Below are positions 11,261 to 23,513 of a stretch of DNA of 64,000 nt, in pieces. Origin of the DNA: Casuarina equisetifolia (taxonomy: Eukaryota; Streptophyta; Magnoliopsida; Fagales; Casuarinaceae). Each line of letters starts with the position of its first letter. The first letter of the stretch is position 1. The notes under the pieces are model-generated. The model searched no databases. It saw only the letters and a program-made list of their open reading frames with translations, and was not told the DNA's origin. Made by a program: the position numbers and the translations under genes. The DNA lies in assembly GCA_028551475.1 (NCBI GenBank), contig CM052358.1:24888853-24952852 (forward strand), in the 5' to 3' direction.

Positions 11261-11964
11261 GTTATTTGGAACATGTTATGAAATTTTCTATATATAAATA
11301 CGTGACTTTTTACAAATCAATTTTTTAAAAAAATTAAATTTTTAATTGAATATAATCCTATGTTGTCATATAATTTAAGTCTAAAACTTTCTCATTACCT
11401 TACTTACAAAACTTAAAACTTTACATTTTGATAGTTACAAAAGAAGATATTAAAATATTTTACACCATTTACAACCTTTCATAAAATTCTCAATTCATAG
11501 TCTGTACTTAACAATATTGTCTCTACCTTATAAACCAATATAAAGAAAGAAAGAAGTTATAAAGTTTTTACTTTGATAATGGCATAACAAAGCGAAACAC
11601 ATGACTTTTATAAACTAGTGAAACTCTTGTTTTCCTCTCGAGGCCTAAGGAATAACTCTTCCATAATCCTTAATAACAAGTCTGCAAAGGTGTAGTAACA
11701 AACTCTAAGATATGACACCAAAGATCATTCTATGATAAAAAATGTAAGTAAAAAGAAAAAAGAAAAAAAGAAGCCTAAGATATCAACCAGAAAAATGAAA
11801 CATCAAAATAAAAGTTTTGTCATGTCACATGTAGGTCTCAAGATTAAACACATAGAATAGAATATACTTTTACAAGAACTTATTCTTGCTTATATAAAAC
11901 CATTGATTTCAGACGAATTCAATTGAAAAATCATCACCATATCATAGGCAAAAATAGAAATCAC

Positions 11965-12512
11965 AAGGAAAGAGGTCGGTCTCTGGTCTAGTTGGGCGGA
12001 CTGGATGAAAGGATTCCTCTGCCTAAGGACACTAGGGACCAAGCAAACTGGGCGTTCGGGAAGCTGGACAGAACTTCCTTGGGGCCATTTGCGGGACTGT
12101 CGACCTTAGAGCAACACTGGCATTGGTAAATGCTGGAAGTCTTTGTGGACCTGTTGGGCTTTGGACACAAGGAGCAGCAGGGCTTGAGGCTGACCTTACA
12201 GATCGTTGAACTGTAGCCTCTGAAAAACTTGATTGACCCGTTGAGGAGTAATATTGGGCACAGCTGAATTTATGGCTCTCTGGTTGAGGCTCCGGTTTTA
12301 TGGGCTACTCGACTTTGCATCTTCTATGCCCTCTCGAAGGCTGGCTTAGTTAGATTAACAAACTTATGTACAGTGGCACCACATTCAAAAACACAAACGA
12401 AAGTAGTGAATATAAATTGTCGAACTTGTTCAAGAAAAAAAAAAAAGGGTCCATACCTAATTCTCACCAAATATTTTCAAAATACCATTTTTCCTGAACT
12501 TTTGCAAGCAAC
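11965..12512 (-). pseudogene. Truncated copy of the KH-domain gene at 44769-50620
   Basis: About 11970-12290 aligns with the 3' coding end of the KH gene (44890-45220), sharing GTCTCTGGTCTAG, CTTGGGGCCATTTGCGG and GCATTGG-AAATGCTGGAAGTC. It is broken by indels, so no long frame remains. About 12405-12512 then aligns with 50258-50350, which lies in the 5'-UTR intron of the same gene. Almost the whole gene between these points, including the KH domain, is missing. It marks the right end of a duplicated TNL-plus-neighbour segment. It cannot encode a working protein. Confidence 0.85.
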
Positions 12513-13825
12513 AAAATAAATCTCTCACGTTTAAGGTCCATAGAGATTTATTATGCCTTTCTTAAGCAAAACATTTAGTAATATAAAACTTTCTTAAAGC
12601 TATTGTGTTGAAATTCAAATAATTATAAATAGATGCTAACTTTGGATTAAGTTTTAATATATATTGACTAAATTATAATTTTCATTTTTTACACTCTTCA
12701 TTTTAAGGTTTTGACAAACTCAACTTTGTCAAACATTGACAAAAAAACAAAAGGCCCAACAAATAGAAATGAGCCAATCAAAACAAAACAACTAAGATAA
12801 GGAGTAAAAAGAACAACAAAGAACCAAAATGTACATAAGATCCCCCAAATAGCATAACTTAATGTACCTTGGAATTCTTGTGTGCTCTTAAGAACAAATA
12901 AGGCCACATGCATCAAGAGATTTCAGATTAGACAAAAGAGTCTCACAATTTTTTGAAAGCAATCTGTGTGCATAAAATACTAGTTAGAACTTAAGAGAAT
13001 TGCAAAAGGCCACATCCTAGACACCCAAAAAAAATGCACTTCTTCACACCTTCACATTAGACTGCCTGTTACTACCGAAGCCTGAAAGTGGCGCTTCTGC
13101 TCAAATCATTCTACATTTCCCTAGAACACAAAGCTAAAGTTATATACAACCGAAATCAATCTGGCCCTATCTTCATTGAGCTGATACTCTAAACTATTTT
13201 CTTCTCTCATGTGCCATTCATTTTTACCTTTCCTTTCAAAGCTATCAAGCTCACCGGCCATACAAAACATTCTAGATGTAGGATTTTGTCATGATAACCA
13301 AGATAGGCAGTCACAAAGCAGCATGTAATGGTCGACACAGTGAGACAAATAAAATACTTGAATATGCTTATGTGTGGTAAGTTGGCGAGATATCCAAGTC
13401 ACTCTTTAGCATCAACTTCAAAGGATTTGCCTGCAAAGTCATCATCTTTGTGACAAAATGGTTGAGAATTTATAGGTTGCTTGGAAGTACCCAAGGTATT
13501 TGCACAGAGCAGCTATTGCGTATTTGCTTTGGTGTACGTTACTGCGGTATTACAACATGAAAAGGAAGAGAGCCATTTATATTACAACGTGAAAAGGAAG
13601 AGAATAAAATTTGTATAGGCCAAAATTCACCATGAGAGCAACATAAATGCTTGATTAATAAGAACTGGGGAAAAAATTTATGTTGTTTTTGTAATGAAGA
13701 CAAAATAGATGTACATGTACGTTCTATGTATAAACACCTTCAAAATCATTTATAAAAAAAATTAAAACTTACTATTCATATTCAAATTCAGTCAACGAGG
13801 TATCCCGATTGAGAGGTAGAACTTA
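12513..13825. other. Intergenic, nothing recognised
   Basis: No supported gene. A short imperfect tandem repeat (ATTACAAC-TGAAAAGGAAGAGA, about 30 bp, twice) lies near 13545-13605. Confidence 0.5.
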
Positions 13826-16800
13826 CTATTTAGCATCGATCTCAGCAGCTCCTCCTACCAAAATACAATCAACTTTATAAACGGTATGCAACTTATAGTT
13901 AGGTTGCAAGTTTCCCTGGCGACTTGCATCAAAAGCAATACTGCATCCAGGGTCACAAAGTTGCAGTGTAAACTCCATACACTCATTGACATCGTTTGTA
14001 ATAGTGTGAAGGTATTGCCATTCTATTTCATGATTAAGGAGATGATAACATGATGGTTTAGGGATTCCAATCCACACAGACTGCATAAATCATTTTATTT
14101 TAATTTTTTGAAAATTTATTTACTCATTTGTAAGCGTTTTGTGTGTGTGTGTGTATGTCTGTGTGAAATAAAGAACTCTTTAATCAATTATAAAATATGA
14201 AACTCAGTTAATCAAAAGCGTGTAATTCAATAAAATTGTGGGATGAAAATGCTAAAAAAATGATAATAGTTAATTTAACATCTTATAACTAATAGATAGT
14301 TAAATTGAGTTCGACACCCTCCCTCTATGCGTGTGTGTTTTTTAAAAAATAGATAATTAAATTGTAAATTAAAAATAGCTAAGTTATAAATTTTTATCAA
14401 CAAATTACTAAGTTAGTAGTTTAGTCTGTAATACAAAAAAAAATCATTAGATGATACAAAGTTAAATGGAATTATCTTAAATTTATGCATCCTCTAGTAT
14501 TGTTACTTCAAGGTTAGGACTACATCAAAGAGCAAATACATAATTAATGAAGAAAAATAAAAATAAACTGAAACTACTCGGTGACAAAATTAAAGAGACC
14601 CCCCCAAGAAAAAGAACTTGTACAAATTGTAAAAAATAAATACCCAAATAAGATTTTTCCAAGAACAGAGAGTACATTTTAGATTAATCCAAAATTTATT
14701 ATAAGATAAATAAAAATGTTTGATTGGAAACAAGAGGACAAAAAATCTAAAGGCTATCCTCACCGCCTTGCTTAGCACGAACTGCAAAAGAGTGAAAGGA
14801 GATTACCTTCCATGTCGAGAGTGCTTGGTAGGTGACACATTGAAACGAGATCTGGAAGTGGCATACGAGAAAGCCAAAGCAACAAAGAAGAATGCATCCA
14901 ATTAAGATCCTCAAGGTTATACCTCTCATGTAGCTTCATCATCGCAATCCTTTGGTTCACTCTCATCATCAGAATTCATCATTGATGAAAACACAGTCCA
15001 CTTATCGGTCCACACCTCAAAATCAAAATCCCTGACATCTTTTAGTTCCAAACCAGGTGGAGTAACCCTACCAAGAATATAAAAAAACTCTGAAACGTCA
15101 TCTTCATGTACCAGACGAGCCCCATACTTCGTTACCTTCACATCTGGGTTGCTTGTTCCAATTGAAGTCTCAAGGGAATGACATTTATCTGTAACCGACC
15201 TTTTTGTCATGAATAATCGAGCTGGTATAAATGCCCAGAATCCATTTGGGCCAACACGAGGGACTTCAGGTATATGAAATACCACGGACAATTCTTGACA
15301 GGTATCAGAGACCTCAAGTTGCCAAGTAAACTCGGGAAATGTGAGATTACTATCTCCAGAAATGCTACAATTTGAATTCTCATTCCCAAAAACTTCATAA
15401 GCAACAAATAAAGCAAATCCCAAAATCAACTCTGCCGAGTCCACATCAACACAACATTGAATTTTTCCAAAAAGATTGATGCTTCCATGATTGAACCACC
15501 CTCGCATTTCAAATCCTAGCGTAGGGCCCCACACAAACATACCTTCATCGTAACAATTGCAGAAAAGCCACGACCATGTGTCTTTGGCAGACCTATCTCT
15601 ACAGGAGACACAGCGCCACTAAAAAGGAAACAAAAAGCAAAAAATAAAAATAAAGAAGAGAGAAAAAGATGTGAACTTCAAGCAGTTGTACGCTATTATA
15701 ATGGACGTGTTTTGAAAACAAGAGAAGCAACTTACTTGTGGCCTAATCAGAAGATGTTGTGGATTTAGTTGCAGGATCTTATAAGGTGTGCCATCTTAAT
15801 AAGTAGCGTTGGTGGTGACAGAATACCAAACACTGTTACATAAATGGGGAACCCTCGTGTCCGTTTGACAACAACCCATCTCCGGTAATGGACAATCTAG
15901 TGCACTTATAAAAGATAGGCTTAACGGACATATGTCATTCGGTAATGTCATAAAATTGCTTTAGATAGATTCAAACAAGTAACCTTGAATATGAAGAACA
16001 GTAGCAATTGGGTAGACCTACACTGAGCATGTCCCTTATAAGGTCCAAGTTTCCCCCCATTCTTCGCAAAAGTTGGTTTTCATGGACCAACTAGGCCCTC
16101 ACATCCGAACCTCACCAGACTTGAGCAACTGAGTCCAAAGTTTCAATTTGTATCCGGGCCAGACTTGCACGACTCGAGTATTGAGTCCAGACTTTCATCC
16201 GGACCGCACCAGCGTGCTCAACTAAGAAGTCCAAACTTCCACCCGGACCAACTTGCGTATCAACTTGCATATCAACTTGCGGATCAACTTGCCTAAACCT
16301 CCACCCGGACTGCACCAGACTTGACAAGTCCCTCAACTTCAAGGCACCAAAAATCTGTTGTAGATAAACACAAAAGTAAAAAACAAAGAAACAAATAAAA
16401 ATAAACAAAGATTGAGAGAGAAAAGAAGAAGCACAAGAGAGGTCAAAATCATATACCTTTCTTGGCTGTAGCACTTTGAAGTTGCTATATGGCTTATTTA
16501 GCTTAACAAAACTGTGTGGCTTCCAGCTACTCAGCAAGGATTTCAAAGGAGAATTATACATTTCCATAACTCGTAACTGATCAGTTACTATTAAATTCGA
16601 ACGATCTCCATACCATTTCAAACCGTTCAACCAAGACCAATTACCACAGATCCATAAACAATCTGTTTTCCGTATTATAACCACGGTCCACCATGTCGCT
16701 TTTAACAAAGCATCAGAACTTGATTGCTCATGTTTCGGTGAATGAAAGTTGACGACAATTTCTTCAACTGCTTTAGTTTGCTGCAAAACAAGAAAAGTAA

Positions 16801-17307
16801 ACTTAGCACGAGGAAAGCCACATAAAAATAATTCAAAAAAATTGATATAAAATCTAGTTTACAATTTCATGTCTAGATTAGACTACTTACATCACTCCTT
16901 AGTATGCGTACATTATCTTTGTGATCCCATAATCTTCTTCCATTGTTGAGCTCTTTGAGAAGTTTAAAATGACATATTGGATAACCATGGCTTTTAAGTA
17001 AAGGCAAAACTTCCCTTTCTGACATCCCATTGAAAAAACTTATAATATTTAAAAATAATTTTTTTGGCAAATCATCTAGCCCATTATAACTTATTTCAAG
17101 TTTATCTAGAATTTCAATATTGGAATAATCTTTTAAAACATCAAAGGCACTATCCCACACCTCTATGTTCTTACCATATAAGGATGAACTAATAATCTCA
17201 AGAGCTAGAGTATCTTCGCCACGAAAACTGACAAAAACATCGTACGTTGCAGTTGTTGAAGAAGGCGGAGATGAGGATGAAGGGGCTTTCTGCGTGCTCA
17301 AGGCCAT
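13826..17307 (-). pseudogene. TNL-2: internally deleted TIR-NB-LRR remnant with two C-terminal jelly-roll-like segments
   Basis: The first exon (17307 to about 16892) keeps an ATG and the first TIR strand (YDVFVSFRGEDT), then passes in frame straight to LALEIISSSLYGK, the GLPL region of the NB-ARC. It goes on through ARC2-like sequence and lacks a recognisable MHD. The donor is at about 16891 (GAT G|gtaagt). The next exon (about 16786-16460) is the LRR start (VVNFHSPKHEQ..KATWWTVVIIRKTDCLW), homologous to TNL-3 at 28436-28750. LRR sequence is then almost absent, and 14926-15540 encodes a C-JID (FVWGPTLGFEMRGWF..). A further exon-like segment at 13826-14086 (VWIGIPKPSCYHLLNHEIEW..) looks like another C-JID piece. 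Missing: most of TIR, P-loop, kinase-2, RNBS and most LRRs. A short chimeric protein from the first exon is possible but unproven. Confidence 0.75.
16090..16330 (-). repeat. Degenerate repeats and 12-bp microrepeat replacing the LRR region of TNL-2
   Basis: Four near-identical 12-bp units beginning CAACTTGC lie at about 16249-16296; on the minus strand they encode a QVDPQVDMQVDTQV-type run. Around them the phrase GAGTCCA(G/A)ACTTTCATCCGGACC recurs in about 50-bp degenerate copies. This replaces the expected LRRs of TNL-2. Confidence 0.6.
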
Positions 17308-17879
17308 CGCTGAAGGATACTTACGGGTTTGTTTGGCAGGATTCGAAGCTCACAAGGTTTTTTGATAGTGAGGTTCGGCAGATCGGGTTCCGATATATAT
17401 GGTATTGACTTCCCTCTCCGGCTTTACGCGTTCGGAAACTTCCACGCAATTCCTAAAACCAAACGCATATCGAGGAACAAATGGTGCGAAAGAAATACAA
17501 TCAATATCTCACTTACCGCGTTATCGTCACAATGTATATAAAAGCTTTCCAATCAACTTTCAGTGCGTTGGCACCAACAGCGGTCTCCTTTGACTGATTT
17601 CTCCCTTAATCATCATTCAAAATAACTGTGTTATTTTGAAACGTGGGGAAAAGGAGGAATTTCTAATTTGAATAAATTAAAATAAGTTATGTTCAAGTCT
17701 GCTTTTGAATGCTTCGTCCAAATTGTGCTGTGAAGAGCAGAAATTTGCTGGTTGACCGACATTAGAAGCAGAAACGCTCCAGCTCTGTAACACGGATTCA
17801 CGCTTATTCCCGCCTCGGCTTTACCAAGAAATTGTCAGGGAGGCGTAGAAATCAATAAAAAAACAGAACTGAAAATTCT

Positions 17880-17985
17880 TGCCTGTTCTACGGCACCCGT
17901 CCCATCAAATCAAGCATACAAGACATAAGCAACTTCTTCAAATCGAATTCCAAGAAGAGGTAAGCATTGAGAAACTTGGAGGTTA
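17880..17985. repeat. TNL upstream block, copy d, left part
   Basis: Left half of a block copy that lies about 0.6 kb upstream of the TNL-2 start. It aligns with 36288-36400 (ATTCTTGCC..TACGGCA-CCGTC, then ATCAAATCAA-CAT). The copy is interrupted by the copia element and resumes at 23753. Positions 17981-17985 (GGTTA) are the left target-site duplication. Confidence 0.7.
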
Positions 17986-18219
17986 TGTTGGAGATACACA
18001 TGTATATTTTCTAATATTGGGTCAATATTCTTTTCCATATTATACGGTCATCTTTAGGTATTATTTATGTAATTAGGAACGTGAATATTCTTTGTATTAT
18101 TTCTTTATTTGGTCTGTTTCCTTATTATAAAAGGAACGTGTCTTGTACATCTTTTCTTAAGAAAGTAATACACAACTTTCCCAAACTCCCATGCTTTCGT
18201 TCATCCTTAGTTTATGACA
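17986..18219 (+). repeat. 5' LTR of copia element 1
   Basis: 234 bp, TGTTGG...TGACA. A TATAAAAGG-like promoter motif lies near 18125. Nearly identical to 23514-23747. Confidence 0.97.
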
Positions 18220-18232
18220 TGGTATCAGAGCC
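18220..18232 (+). other. Primer-binding site of copia element 1
   Basis: TGGTATCAGAGCC directly follows the 5' LTR and is complementary to the 3' end of initiator tRNA-Met, the usual primer of plant copia elements. Confidence 0.95.
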
Positions 18233-18401
18233 TAGGTTATTTTTTTGCTTCCGCCTCTCCTTTTCTTTCTCCGCTGATTGCTACTGCCTCTCCCCTGCTC
18301 TCCTTTTTTTTTTTTGCTCTAACCTGCAAAAAAACATTAGCACTCCAGTGTAGCAATCAGTACTCAACAATTTTTTTTTCAACCACAGCCCTTACCTCAT
18401 T

Positions 18402-19799
18402 ATGCCGAAGTCCACCAAGCCCTTTACCTCCGATCCCGACGCTCCTGAGATCGAGGATATCACTGACCACGATGATATTCTCCTCTCCGGTGTCTCTGGG
18501 GTTTCTCTGGGCACCTCTACCAGCACCCTCTCGGCCTCTGCCCCTCCACCAAATATTCCCACCAATCTTCACTGGGCACCCTCTGTCAATCAGCCCGTTC
18601 CCTGGGCTCCTTATTACCTCCCTAGCACTGGGCCTTCTCTGACTTCGCCTCTCCCTGGCCCCACCCATATCACCACCCCGTCCACTCTCCCCTCTGTTGG
18701 TCCCGGGCCTGACCCAGCCTCGGGGCCCAACATCTCTGGACCGGGTTGGTCTCTCATGGGCCAAGCTCCTCTCTTGGGTCCCATTGATGGATCCGCTTTT
18801 TCGGGTCCAAGTAGCAATCCCTACCCGGCTCCTGTTTTTTCCCATTTTCTGGGTTTCGCCGATGGTTCGGGTTCGGGTTCAGGCACCAAACCCTACCCGT
18901 TCCCCTACCCGTATGTCGTTCCCCATTCCGCCGCCGCTGGAAATCGCATCGAACCTGGAGATCCCCTCTACACCGCCGTCTCCGACGGCCCAGAGCTTCG
19001 TTTGGTGGCTCAACATCTCACCGGCGCCGACAGCTACCCCGTCTGGTCTCGCGAAATTCGTCACGCCCTTCTCACGAAGGACAAAGACAGATTTCTGGAC
19101 GGATCGGTGCCTCTCCCGAATGATTCCCGCCTTGCTCGACAGTGGCGGAAGTGCTCCCAATTGGTTCGCACCTGGATTGGGAACACGATCTCGCCAGATG
19201 TCGCCGCTGGGCTTCCACCGACCGAAGACGCTCAGATCTTATGGGACCACCTCCGTGAGATGTATGGCCGCACAGATCGAGTGCGTCTTTTTCAGATCAA
19301 TCGTTCTCTAATTGATCTTAAACAGGGGAATCTCTCTGTTTCGGTGATTTTTAATCGCTTCGCTGCCTTATGCAACGAACGCGATCAAGCCGAAGAGAAA
19401 CTCGAAGCCCCCAATTCAACATTGCATCAATACCAGAAAATCAAAGAAAATAATCGGGTTATTCATTTTTTATTGCTCCTCAATGAAACTTACAGTGGAT
19501 TTCGCTCGCAGATCCTTGCTATGGAGCCTTCTCCTTCGTTGTGACGCCTTTTTCATCTCGCGCTCCAGGAAGAGAATCATCGACTGGCCTCCTCTGAATA
19601 TCTCCGCGTCAGTGATTCGATCATTCTGACTGCTCACGCTTCGGCTGCTCAGCGCGCTTTCGCGTCTCAGGGGTCTGGGGGATGGAGCGTTCATTCGGCT
19701 CTCGGACAAATTAGACCGAACGCCTCCAACCTACTTACGGGACGGACGGCCACGATGCAAAGGGCGCATCGGACGGCTCTCCTATCTTTGACACCCTGA
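18402..19799 (+). pseudogene. gag of copia element 1 (broken)
   Basis: Starts at ATG 18402 with a proline/serine-rich N-terminus of about 160 residues. The retroelement gag region follows (LTGADSYPVWSREIRHALLT..., then WDHLREMYGRTDRVRLFQI). A TGA at 19542-19544 interrupts the frame after MEPSPSL; the same frame then continues as RLFHLALQEENHRLASSEY to 19799. The downstream zinc knuckle (about 19931-19972, CDYCKRTNHTRDRC) is in another frame, so at least one frameshift lies between. It would have formed the virus-like particle in the cytoplasm. Confidence 0.9.
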
Positions 19800-19864
19800 T
19801 CTCATCTGACGGCTTCCAGCGCGCGACCACTGCACCCGCGGTCAACCAATCCAACGGTGAGCGT

Positions 19865-22240
19865 TTCTCTCCCAATTTACGCCGATCCAACGGTCCAAAT
19901 GGCTCCCGCGGACGTCCAAATAATTTATATTGTGATTATTGCAAACGCACTAATCATACTCGGGATCGGTGCTGGAAATTACATGGAAAATCCTCTAATA
20001 AAGATAAATTTGCAAGAAATGCGACCTCTAATGCAATTTCTACTTCAGATGGGTCCAATTCTCTGCTTCAAAATTCCAAAGGGTCCAGTTCTATGCTCAC
20101 ATATGGCCAACTTCAACAAATTATGCAAGCCTTCCACCAACATGGGACTCCTGACAAACTTGCCAGTTTTGCAAGTACTTCCTTTTGTTTTTCCAGTTTT
20201 TTATCCTCGACTGCATGGATTATTGATTCAAGAGCCAGTGATCACATCATTTGCGACAAAAAATATTTTTCTAAAATTTATTCTCCTCATCCATCCATGT
20301 CTGTTCGCCTTCCAAATGGCAATATGACTTCCATCACTAATATTGGTGATGTTCAACTTAGTCATTCTCTGACCCTCACAAATGTCCTTTTTGTTCCTGA
20401 TTTTCATTTCAATCTCATTTCCGTTTCCAAACTTTGCCACCACAATAATTGTCGTCTCATCCTTGATTCCAACTTGTGCTTTTTTCAGGCCCGTTCGACT
20501 GGCAAACTGATGGGCTTGGGTAGCGTCCGTCAAGGCCTTTATTTTTGGGTTACAATTAGTTCTACTTTATTTCCTTGTAATCCTCCCATTGCAAACACCT
20601 TTTGTAATGTCAATTTTTGGAATAATAATAGTACTTTCCTTTTGCATCAACGGTTGGGTCATAATGCCTCTTTTCCTCACCCTAAATGTCCTATTTGCCC
20701 CCTGGCTAAACAGTCCCGCCAACCATTTCCTTCTAGCACATCCCGCGCTACTTTCCTTTTTTCTCTCATTCACCTTGACATTTGGGGTCCCTATCACACA
20801 CCCCACCGTGATGGATCTCGTTTTTTTCTCACCCTTGTAGATGATTTCTCCCGTGCTACTTGGGTTTTCCTCATGCAATCCAAAACACAAGTTTTATCTC
20901 ATTTTACCCATTTCTTCACCCTCATTGCCACCCAATTCCACACTTCTGTCCAACGTGTTCGCACTGACAATGCCTGTGATTTTTTCAACCATGCTTGTTC
21001 CTCCTTTTTCTCTTCTCATGGCATCCTTCATGAAAGCTCTTGCACTTACACCCCTCAACAAAATGGGGTTGTTGAGCGCAAACACCGTCACCTTCTCGAG
21101 GTTGCTCGAGCTCTCAAATATCAAGCCTCCATTCTCGATCTTTTCTGGGACGATTGTGTGATCACTGCTGCCTGCCTAATCAATCGCATGCCATCTTGGA
21201 TACTCGCTAGTAAGACTCTTTTTGATCTTCTCTTTAGAAAGCCTCCTAACATGGCTCATCTTCGTGTCTTTGGTTGTCTCTGTTTTGCTACCACTGTTGG
21301 CCCTCGGGACAAACTCAGTCCCCGTGCCACGCGTTGCATCTTTATGGGGTATCCCCATTTACAAAAGGGCTATCGTGTCTACGATCCCTCCACTGGCCAT
21401 TTCTTTATTAGCAGAGACGTTACCTTTCATGAGGATCTTTTTCCCTTTGCCTCTTCATCTCCTCCAGATGGCCCATCCGACTCCTTTTTCAGATCTCGGC
21501 CTTTCTTATTTGAGGATGATGTTTCGAGACCCTTGATCTTACCCCCTCCCGCCCCTCCCTGTTCCCAATCTCCCACACCTCCCACATGTCCCTCTCCTCC
21601 TCACCCTCCCCGTTCCTCTACTCCTGACCCTCCTGCTCCCTCCCCATCCCCTCCCACCACCCCTCCCACCCTACCCCCCGATTCCCCCATTTCCGATGAT
21701 TCCTTGGCCATTGTTCCTTACCAGCCTCCTTTATCCCCACCTCCCTCCTCACCTCCTATTGTTCCCAGTCGCTCTAGTCGTCCCACCCACCCCCCTACTT
21801 GGACAAAGGACTACCTATGTTCCTCTGTCGATTATACTAGCACTCATTACCCCCTTTCCCATTACCTCAGCCTTGATCGCCTCTCTCCTGCTCATCTCTG
21901 TTGCATTAGCCGCATCTCCGCAGACGTGGAACCTTATTATTATCATCAGGCTGCTAAAGATCCCAAATGGCAACATGCCATGGTGGATGAACTTCGTGCT
22001 CTTGCTGATAATCGCACTTGGGATTTGGTCCCTCAGCCTTTTCATCGTCGACCTATTGGCTGCAAATGGGTCTATAAGATCAAATATAAAGCCGATGGCT
22101 CTATTGAACGTTACAAGGCCCGTCTCGTGGCCAAAGGTTACACCCAACAAGAAGGTTTTGACTACCAGGATACTTTCTCTTCTGTCGCTAAAGAAGGCAC
22201 TGTTCGTACCTTCCTGGCCATTGTTGTTGTTCGTGACTAG
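19865..22240 (+). pseudogene. pol part 1 of copia element 1: protease, integrase, start of RT
   Basis: The frame begins with the zinc knuckle end of gag. The protease follows (WIIDSRASDHI near 20220): the catalytic DSG triplet of aspartic proteases reads DSR, which should inactivate it. Integrase follows with LIHLDIWGPY, VRTDNA and VVERKHR, keeping the D,D,E residues. A proline-rich linker precedes the RT start (GCKWVYKIKYKADG, YKARLVAKGYTQQEG). The frame ends at TAG 22238-22240, where the family usually has Trp. Confidence 0.93.
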
Positions 22241-23506
22241 TCTCTCCATCAGATGGATGTCCACAATGCCTTTCTTCATGGTGATTTGGATGAGGAAATT
22301 TATATGGAACTTCCTCCGAGATTGCGCAGACAGGGGGAGTCTTGGGTTTGTCGTCTCCGCAAATCCCTTTATGGCCTTAAACAAGCCTCTCGGCAATGGT
22401 ATGCCAAGTTTACCTCAGCACTCACATCTGCCCATTTTTGCCAATCACGTCATGATTATGCCCTCTTTACATGGCAAAAAGGTACCTCCTCCATCTATTT
22501 ATTGATTTATGTTGATGATATCCTGATCATGGGCAATGACATCCCTGCCATTGAACGCTTCAAGCAGTTTTTACACTCCACCTTTCGTATTAAGGATTTG
22601 GGACCTCCCAAGTATTATCTAGGCATTGAAATTGCCCGCTTTGAAAAAGGTATTTGTCTTAGCCAACGTAAGTTTGTTTTGGAGATCATCTCAGACGCTG
22701 GCCTATCTGGATGCAAACCTGCCGTTATTCCCTTTAAACAAAATTTAAACCTCATAACTCCTGAATATGATGTTGGCATTTCTCCACTAGATGTGGATCC
22801 TCCCCTTAAGGATCCTTCCAGCTATCAGAGATTGGTTGGAAAATTTATTTATCTTACGATGACGCGACCTGATATCTGCTATGCCGTCCAGATTCTCAGT
22901 CAATTCATGCATCAACCCAAACAGTCTCACATGAATGCAACCTTGAAAGTTGTAAAATATTTGAAGGGATGTCCAGGTTTGGGAATTTTACTCTCTAGAA
23001 ATTACAACATGGAAATGACCGCATACTATGACACGGATTATGCCACTTGCCCTATGAGTCGACGTTCGACTACTGGTTTTTGTGTCAAGCTTGGCAATTC
23101 TTTATTATCTTGGAAAACGAAGAAGCAAAGCACTGTTTCATTATCATTTGCTGAATCTGAATATCAAGCCATGGCTAAAACCACTTGTGAAGTTATTTGG
23201 TTAAGAGGTCTACTTCGTGACTTTGGAGTTCACCTGAAGGGACCCACTCTTCTATTCTGTGACAACGATGCCGCTTTTAAACTTGCAGCAAATCCTATGG
23301 TTCATAAAAGGACGAAACACATTGAAGTTGATTGTCACTTTACACGAGATAAGATACAAGAAGGGGTCATCAGAACCAGAGAAATTCAAACCACAGAGCA
23401 ACCCGCTGATATTTTTACCAAAGCACTTTGTCAGAGACAACATGCATATCTACTGAGCAAGCTTGGTGTGTTTGATGTTTACAAACCACCTAAACCACCA
23501 GCTTGA
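22241..23506 (+). pseudogene. pol part 2 of copia element 1: RT core and RNase H
   Basis: Continues directly after the TAG in the same frame ([20 protein letters not shown]). The RT catalytic box YVDD is at about 22508-22519 (LLIYVDDILIMG). RNase H follows (AYYDTDYATC..STTGFCVKLG; AESEYQAMA; TKHIEVDCHF). The first RNase H Asp region reads YYDTDYA instead of the common YADSDWA. No further stop occurs to the end of pol. Confidence 0.93.
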
Positions 23507-23513
23507 GGGGGAG
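23505..23513 (+). other. Polypurine tract of copia element 1
   Basis: GAGGGGGAG directly precedes the 3' LTR, the expected plus-strand primer site. Confidence 0.9.

Noticed and set aside
18357..19160. Long minus-strand frames opposite the copia gag
   Set aside because: Shadows of the GC-rich gag; composition and the plus-strand gag homology explain them.
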